Shown here piece after piece: positions 32,903-41,900 of a stretch of 64,000 bases of DNA. Numbering within the stretch: position 1 is the first letter of the stretch; each line of letters opens with the position of its first letter. The position numbers were made by a program, and so were the translations under genes. The stretch is taken from positions 50,601,858 through 50,665,857 of the forward strand of contig JANJXV010000004.1 in NCBI GenBank assembly GCA_024803745.1, given 5' to 3'. Origin of the DNA: Megascapheus bottae. Taxonomy: Eukaryota; Chordata; Mammalia; Rodentia; Geomyidae. The notes beneath the pieces are model-generated. The model was given only the letters and a program-made list of their open reading frames with translations, ran no database searches and was not told where the DNA came from.

Positions 32903-35900
32903 TCAATTATAACTGGAACCCTGATCCTCTCATTCTCAGCCTTCCACATAATTTAGTATGACTGGTGCGAACGTTACTGTGCCCACTATGGATGAGGAGT
33001 ATCAGAAACTTTTCCATCTATACTGGCATTAAACTGGAATCCTGACATTCTGTGCCAGCCAAGGAACTAGGAATGTAGGCATGAGCCAAGGGCACTGGGC
33101 CCAAGGGACCATTCATGTAGCAATGCAGCATAAAATCAATGTAATTTGATTTTATGAATTTGAACTCACTAAGTGTCCATTATGTAATTCAAGAAGATTC
33201 AAACATGGTCAGATTTTTTGTTAATATCCAAATCATAAAGCACAAATGAAATATTGCTAAATTTACAGTATCAGAAACCCAAGGAAATGCCCTGGATTGA
33301 ACTAGAAATCTAGTGAAAACTGCAGAATTGTTCAAGAGAGCACTTTGAAAAGCCCAGAAGAAAGGTTTAAGGACATGCATGAATCCAACCAAATGGACAC
33401 AACTCTATAGCAGAGTTGTGATTCACAAGTGGTGCTTGGAAAGGAAGATTATAATAAAGAAATTGAAGGAATCTAGAAATGTTATAAGTGCTTGGAGTAG
33501 AGTGAAAAATCACAAAATACTTAAAAAAAGTTTGTGTTGTCACTTAACAAAGAGAATGTGACAAGAAAACTAGTTTGGAATCATTAACTCTTAAAATACT
33601 ATAGATATTAGGCAAGTTCGCTACACCTGAAATGGAGTTTCTACTCAAAATACGATTTGCAAGTGTTATATCATATAACTATTTTTATTTATGAAGGACC
33701 ATATAAACTTCTTACATTATAACTGAGCATTTTTTTGACAAGGGATGTGAAAAGTACTCAGGTGATATTGTTGAGGTTATGTTTCATGCTTCGAATTTCT
33801 GCCCTAATGCAGTATTTCCTGCCCCAAAATGGATAAGTTTTTAATGAAAATAAATCTTTTGGTATTTCTAATTGAATGGTCTTAAGAAACCTTGTAATTT
33901 GTTAATATATTATTTTGTTTTCATTTTGTGATTCAAAGATGAAAGTCTAAGTGATGAGTCTCTTTGGCAGAGGCAAAGTGGTTGATATTTGGCAGGTTTC
34001 AATGTCAAAGACTTCACAAACTGTCAGAATGTGGGCAAACAAATCCTTGGGGCCTAGGAAGAGGAATATTTACATTCCCCAGATATTGCATAGAATTTCT
34101 TCTGACACCTTCCTTGTAGACTTCTTTCAAACATCAAAGGATTGACAGAAATAGAAGATGGCCAAAATTCAAGGTCCCTATTTTCAAAAATAAACAATGG
34201 AAATGATCAAAATGGAAAAATTGAATATTTGTAATTTTAATTTTTAAATTACTTAAGAATTTTTTCTGGAAATGGAATATCATAAATATAGAATTAGTGT
34301 ATCAATATGAATATTAAATATTTATCAATCAAAAGTGTAGTGTTATGTGATGTTTCGTTCTGAATTCATTATGTAGCATCTATTCTTTTAATTTTGAAGT
34401 TATAAATTAAATTTGAACATATTTATATAACAGTAAAATTCTTAGGTTAGTTTGTTGAATGAAATTGGTTATAAATATAGATCTTATTTAATAATTTCAA
34501 TATTTTATAGTTAGGTTGTAAAATTATATTGAAACCATTGTGCACTTAATTTGTAGTATTCTAATAGGGAAAATACAATAATTCAAAAATTAAAATTTTC
34601 TGTAGAAATCATTTATTTGGCCTCTCTGAAAGTAATTCATAGAGCCTGAAGAATATTATAATCCCTCTTATTAATGGAGAAACTTATGTGTTTATGTGAA
34701 TATTTCTGAGAAATTTATTTTAATCGTATATATATATGTATACATATGTATATATATATATATATATAAATATGAGAGAGAGAAGGATGGTCTTTGTGTG
34801 TGTGTGTGTGAATTCAGCTTAGGGCCTTGTTCATGCAAGTATACTCAGCAAGTACTCTAGAGCTGAATTACAACTTTTGCCATCCAAACAGATTTATTAA
34901 ATGAACCAATTCACTTTGCATTGTTTAAAGTTGGTCGCTAGATGTTTGTCATGGATTTTAGAAAGCCCTCCAATTTCAAATGCATTGGATTTTAAAGGAG
35001 TTTTCATAACACATGATGAAAACATGGTGTAAATTGCTGGTTATATTTCTAAGCAAGTCCACAAAATTCCAGGCTGAATGCTGAATAAGATGTGGTCTCT
35101 GTAATCACAGTGAGGAAATAGAAAAAGGGTTGATGTAGAAGTCAAGGAGTCTGATAGCTGTCAGGAGGCATTAGTTCCACTCTGGACAGAGAAGTGATGA
35201 AGAAATTCTTGGGAAAATAGGATCATGCATGCCTAGACCTACACCCAAACAGAAGGCAACTTGATTAACCCTTGAAGGAACACTCACTTTTGTTTTCATT
35301 TACTTATAATTTTATTGAGTTTGAACTATAATAGAAGCAAATTAATCAGGGTATTTATTACTAAAGCCAACTTTAAAGCCTTCATTTTTCAGAATTTGTT
35401 GCAGGTATTTATCTTTTTCTTTAGTGACTTTTGAAGAAAAACCTTTTATATGTATAAGAGATCAGTCATAATGGAAAATGAAGAAATTGAAAACACTTAG
35501 AGCTAGCTGTCAGTTATAATATTTTGATAGTATGACTTTTTCTTTTTTATATTTTTATTGTAATTAATAAAAGGGTTACATGATATTTGCCAGATAGAAG
35601 GTGCATTAATTCACATACATTGATATCCTTTCACATGTCTTGGTCCCCATTACCCTCCCCCACCCCCCATTTTGGTTTTTTCCCCCTTCCCTATCCAATT
35701 TCAAATAACCAAATACAAATATATCCAGTATATCAGATAACAAAGTGAGATACTGTAACAATATGAGATAACCAAGGGACAGCAAAAGAGATGAGAGATA
35801 ACATAGTACATTAAGGACAACAATCATTCATTATATGGCTTTTGTTTCAATATACTAGAGGTCCATTCAATTAGCTTGATACTATATGGCCTTATGTATC

Positions 35901-38900
35901 AAGTTTTTGCTCTATTGCAAATCTTTGCTATTACAGCTCAAGGTTTCTACTGGTTATGATGAATGAGGGAAATCATTGAGCCTAAGTTCCTTTGAGTCTG
36001 GCTTACTTCACTTAATATGATCTTTTCTAAGTCTTTGCATTTCCTAACAAATGGGGCGATGTCGTTTTTTCTGACAGCAGCATAGAATTCCATTGTGTAC
36101 AAATACCACATCTTGTGGATCCATTCATCAACTGAGGGACATCTAGGTTGGTTCCATATCTTTGCTATGGTGAATAATGCTGCAATGAACATTGATGTGC
36201 TAGTGGATTTAGTGTGCCCTAGTTTCTGGATGGTTGGGTAAATGCCAAGTAGTGGAATTGCTGGGTCATAGGGGAGCTCTATGTTTAGCCTTTTGAGGCA
36301 CTGCCATACTGCTTTCCATAGTGGTTGAACGAGTTTGCACTCCCACCAACAGTGTAGTAGTGATCCCTCCTGGCCACATCCCCTTCCAGCATCTGTTGTT
36401 ATTAGTTTTCCTGATCCTGGCCATTCTAACTAGAGTGAGGTGGAATCTTAGAGTTGTTTTGATTTGCATTTCTTTTATGACCAGAGATGTTGAGCATTTC
36501 TTCATGTGTCTATAGGCCATTTTTGTTTCTTCTTCAGAGAAGACTCTCTTTAAGTCTTTGGCCCATTTTTAATGGGATGGTTGTTACTTGGGAGATTAGT
36601 TTTGGAGTGATTTAATTTTTTGAGCTGTTGATATATTTTAGATATGAGGCCTTTGTCTGTTGTATGATTGGTGAAGATCTTCTCCCACTCTGTAGGCTTC
36701 CTAACTAATTTACTAGCTATGTCCTTTGCCATGACTTTTTCTGTATATAACACTGGAGGCAAGTTATTCTTTCTTTAATTCACCAAGACCAGATGAATTG
36801 CTAATTTTACTAACATCTTACAATAAGCTAATAAAAAGTTAAGCTTTTCATAAATATATGGAACAGATAATGTCTTAGAGCATGCATTAAGTCATTGAAG
36901 AACATTGAAAAAATAATTGCAATTAAATTTATTCTTAGCTAAATTGTGAGCCCTGGGTATTAATTCCCTTTAAAAAGTCTTCATAATTTAGGTCTTTATA
37001 TATAAATAATTATGATATAAAAAATTTGATTGTTTGTAAAACTTTGACATAATCCCAAAAGTGAAGGTCAGGATATTTATTGGATGAAATATAGGTCCTG
37101 TTATTTTGAAGTTAATAAAATGGAAAATAGCACTGAGCAGAGGACAGAAGCCAATCTTTTTATATTCTGTTCTAAGTTATTACAGGTCCTTTATGGGAGT
37201 CTTTCTATAATCTTATCCTCTTAATCACAGTGGAGTAATCTAGATGCATGTCTCTGCATAACTTTTCTTTTATCCCTAAGTGTTTCTTAACATTATATAC
37301 AAGAATCTCAACTGGGTCCCTGAAGTCTTTTCACAAAATGTTATTCACCTTTCACTTCCTATTCATCTGGTAATTGAAAAGGCTTGTTGGTTTTCTTTTG
37401 TTGTTGTTGTTGTTGTTGTTGGATGGCACCAGGACTTCTAATCACAGCCTCATTCAGCTTTCCTGTGTGCTTGCTTGGCTAGTTCTCTAACACCTGAGCT
37501 ACATCTTCAGTCCAGTTTATTGCTTACTAAGTAGAAATGAACTCTTACAGAATTCTCTGCCCTTTTAGCTTTCAGCTCTGATCCTCTGGATCTCAGCCTT
37601 TGGAACAGTGAGAATTACAGGCCTGAACATCCATTACTAGGCTTAGATTTTTTTCCCCCTTATACTTGTTATTCATTCTCACATACATTTGAATTCTATA
37701 AGCCTGTCTTATTTGTATTGTTAACTTCGTTGAATTAGCTTTGCAATGTTTCTTAAATTAGTATCTTTTTTTAATTTTTAGGATTTTTCTTTTCTTCTGA
37801 TTGATAAGTAGTAAGCTTTCTTTCTAGTTACCTTATACAGATGTTTATGCAAACCTAGTTCTCTCATTTTTAATTAACCTTCATGCCTTGGTAGGAGCAG
37901 GATCTTGGTCATGTTATTAGTTTACATAAAAATAGGCTGCCTATTTATTAAGTTTTCTAGCCAACACATTTAGTCATCAAGTCCCGATTTGTAGAATCTC
38001 CCAGTTTCTGGGTATGGTTTAAAGCTAAACCTCTCACATCCATCTGGAGCTTCACTGAATGTGAAGTTAGTAAAAAGGCAGCTTCCTCTTATGAACCATT
38101 ACTAATTGACTTTACTGTATCTCCAGATTGAACATTAAGCTCCCTATTGTTTTAAAAGCAGTGCCTGTGGATTGGTAATGTATTCCTTCACTGTGTACAA
38201 GCTTTCATCTGCTGTTTGAAATTGTCATTTGCTTTCAACAAGAAGTGCATCTTAAATGGCTTACTCTGCATGACTCAATTTTCTTTTCTGTCCTCATTTT
38301 TAAATCATAGGTACATATGTACATTTAGAATGATACTCAAGAAAAACAGTTCCATGACATAGACTTTTTGGAAGCCTCCTGATATATATTTCCATCTCTT
38401 ATACTTTGAATGAGCTTAATTACTTAACTGGAAAATGTCATCATATCCTATACTTGATGAACCCTATAATAATGTGCTTGTTATTTATGGTTGTTTTCGG
38501 GGTGGGGAGAAGCTGTCAATCTATAGCAGAGCAACATGCCTCTTTCTTTTGTGGATAAATCATTTTGCCTACCAAATGAGTCATTTCATTGTGGTTGAAC
38601 CTCAGTTGCAATAGTAATATTCCAATGTCCTTTTGTTTATTAGGTTATCAAAGCAATAGAAGAAGGTTATCGCTTGCCAGCACCCATGGACTGCCCAGCT
38701 GGTCTTCACCAGCTAATGTTGGACTGTTGGCAGAAGGAACGTGCTGAACGGCCCAAGTTTGAACAGATAGTTGGGATTCTTGACAAAATGATTCGAAACC
38801 CCAATAGTCTAAAAACTCCTCTGGGAACATGTAGTAGGTAAGAATTCCCAAAAGGAATAGAAGTGAATGAAACTCAAATATTCATGTGAACTGTTTATCT

Positions 38901-41900
38901 TCTCAACTGTACCCCAACAGCAGATCTTTTGTGTCCAGTTATACGTGTATATTAATCACATAGTGCTTACAAAAGAGGTTTTTTTTTTCAGATGGGCTTT
39001 CATTAATTACTGGTTAAAGAGAATCCATTTGTTCTTCACTTTGGATATTTTGAGTTTGTCTATCTTTAGCAAGCTTTTAAATTAGAATTTTGTGATAAGG
39101 TAGCATTTACTATTTTTGGATGAAAATTGTTACATGGATTTTACTACTGAATCTTTGGTGTCTGCCACATGCATGTTGCTTCTTTTACTATGTTGCTTTG
39201 AATTATTGAATGAGATGATTCTGAGAAGCGAAAGAGTATGCAAATAACGCAACAGATGATTTTAAAAATTTGTCTTTTAGGGTATCAATGTTTGTGAAGT
39301 TATGCACATTCTATCTGGTATAATGTACCCTTCTGTTAATCACAATAAAAAACGAAACATAAGAAACCTTAAAACTATAATTTCATGATGACAATTATTG
39401 TTCTAGGAGCACCATCTTTTTAAAAAATTTTATTGTTAGGGTGATGTACAGAAGGGTTACAGTACAGTTACATTCATCAGGTAATGGGTACATTACTTCT
39501 TGAATATTGTTACCCCTCCCCAAGGTTTTCTTCTGTTTTCGCTCCCCCCACAACCCCTTCCCACTCATTCCCTTACCATCCCTTTTTCAAATAAACAAAT
39601 AAACTTATATACAATAAAAAAAGAAATTTGTCTTTTAAAGTGTCCCTTCAGTTCCTGCACTTGCACTGTTGCACTGTGTGTCATTGTACATGTTCCTTTC
39701 ATTCAGCTTCCAGGTACGCCTGATGCTGTGATCTACAGGTGGTATATTTGACTCTGGTTGATGGTGCATTAGCTCCCAAGGTGCTTGAAGGAGTCATTCT
39801 TACTACAGATGTGTAATGGTTTCAACAGCATCTTTATGGCCCAATCAAGTTAGAACCCAGCCAAATGCGTTTTCTTTTATCTCAGATTCTTTTTTTATTA
39901 GATAATTTTTATTCCATTTTTAGGGGTTTTAATATGTTGTAGAGATATTTTTGTTTTGGATTGATTTCTTGAATTTTTCTTCATGCATTTTTATTGATAT
40001 TATAAAGGTCATGTACAGAGGGCTTATAGTTACATAACTCAGGTAAAGAGTGCATTTCTTTTTGGACAGTGTCACACAGTCTCACACTCTCTCCCATGTT
40101 TTCCCTGCCATCACCTCTTACACGTTGTGTAGTTTATTTTCTACAGTGTCTACTGAGTACCACAACTTCATTTGTTTACTTTTTGGCCCACCATTTGTGT
40201 GAATCTCCTCCCCTTACACTCCTACAGAAAGATAAATGAACAAATAAGACAAAAGGAAATGAAATCAAAGCCATCAATGAATGGAGTTCAATTTGATAAA
40301 TATTTTTCAAATACACATAGGATTTGTGCCTGAGAATATCCTCCTTTGCTTTAATTATGTGTGAATTCCAAGAGACCTGTATAGTTTATCATATCCCAGT
40401 ATATTGACCATCCAGTGTGTTTACTTGCAGATTTGTAGGCTCATTCTAGCTAACACAATGAAGGAAAACATGCAACCCACGTTTCTTTGGGTCTGGCTAA
40501 CTTTGTTTAATATAATTTTTCCCAAGTCTTTCCATTTTCTCAGGAATGAGGCAATATCATCCCTCCTGATGGAAGCATTGACTTCCATTTTGTATATCTG
40601 TGCAACATTTTCTCGATCCATTTGTCCACTATGGAGTATCTGGTTTGTTTTCATATCTTGACTATGATAGAAGCAAAGGAAAGAACTTTTGCATTTAAGA
40701 ACACAGCCTAGTGACCATGACATAAAATTTAACTCCAGGAATCTGTAGTTATTGGGTAACTGAATGTTTTTTATTCTTTGATTCAATTAAAATATTTAAC
40801 TTTATTCTCTATGCCATCATTATTCTTTCAGCCAATAAGTCCTTTTATTGGAAATATTTATTTTTCTGTTCTGTTCATATCTAGACCAATAAGTCCTCTT
40901 CTGGATCAAAACACTCCTGACTTTACTACCTTTTGTTCAGTTGGAGAATGGCTACAAGCTATCAAGATGGAAAGATATAAAGATAACTTCACAGCAGCTG
41001 GTTACAACTCTCTGGAATCAGTGGCCAGGATGACTATTGAGTAAGCTTCAACTTCTTTATAATTTAAGGGTGTGTTGAGTTATCCCCTATATACTAAAGA
41101 GATATGGATTACCAAAATCAAAGGAAAAAGTTTTTTTCTTTTAAATTAAATACTTTATAAATAGGTCTTTAAATAAATATATATATAAATGGACTTATAT
41201 ATATAAACATACTCATAGTAACTATTTTATTAAGTCTATAGTTACCATATTTATTTGATAAATGCTGAGTTGACGACCTAACTTGATCAAGGAGTAAGGG
41301 GCATCTAATTTGTTTCCATAGCCAATGTCTATAGGCTGCCCAGGGAGGCTGTTTTCTGCTATTAACATAGTAATGTATTATTTAAATTCCTATTTACTGA
41401 AGAAACTTATTCCAAAACAACTGGAGATGGTTGTCAGCTTGAAGTTAAAAGAAGTAAATTTTACCCTTTAGCAGTATCACAGCTTGTGTGGTCTTAGAAA
41501 TATCTATTTTCAGTTTCATGAAGGAGAGGAAAATCCAGGAAGCAAATAATACTCTTTCTAGTATGAAACACATGTACATAAATTTAAGCATTAGCACACT
41601 ATCTCATTGAGGAGTTTCTGTTTTGCTTTTATTTTTGTTTGGTTTTTGTTTCCTAACTGATAAATTGGTATGGTTAGTATACTTCTCCCTGGATTTCCAA
41701 AGTAATCTACACTCCTGAAAAACTATGTTTCTCAAAGCCAATGATAGGACATTCTGTGATTTTGTACGAATGCAAGATTTTATTTCCTCCTAAGTAACAG
41801 AACTCAACCATTCTGGCTATTAGGAAAGGCAGAAAACTTCATATTAATTTTAGTTAACTTATGTTCAACTTAAGCTGTTAAAAGTAGCTAAAACCTGTTT

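Larger units (their letters stand above)
31919..38643 (+). other. EPHA7: EPHA7 intron 14
   Basis: 6725 bp, phase 0, the largest complete intron here. Contains SINEs at 32455, 32770-33110 and 37425-37645, AAT, TA and GTT microsatellites, and an antisense L1 (35544-36730). 33115-34720, 34815-35530 and 36745-37395 show no recognisable feature; 37650-38640 likewise. Confidence 0.9.
38838..40884 (+). other. EPHA7: EPHA7 intron 15
   Basis: 2047 bp, phase 2. Half of it is L1-derived (39280-39623 and 39980-40672). 38850-39260 and 39640-39890 show nothing recognisable. Confidence 0.9.
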
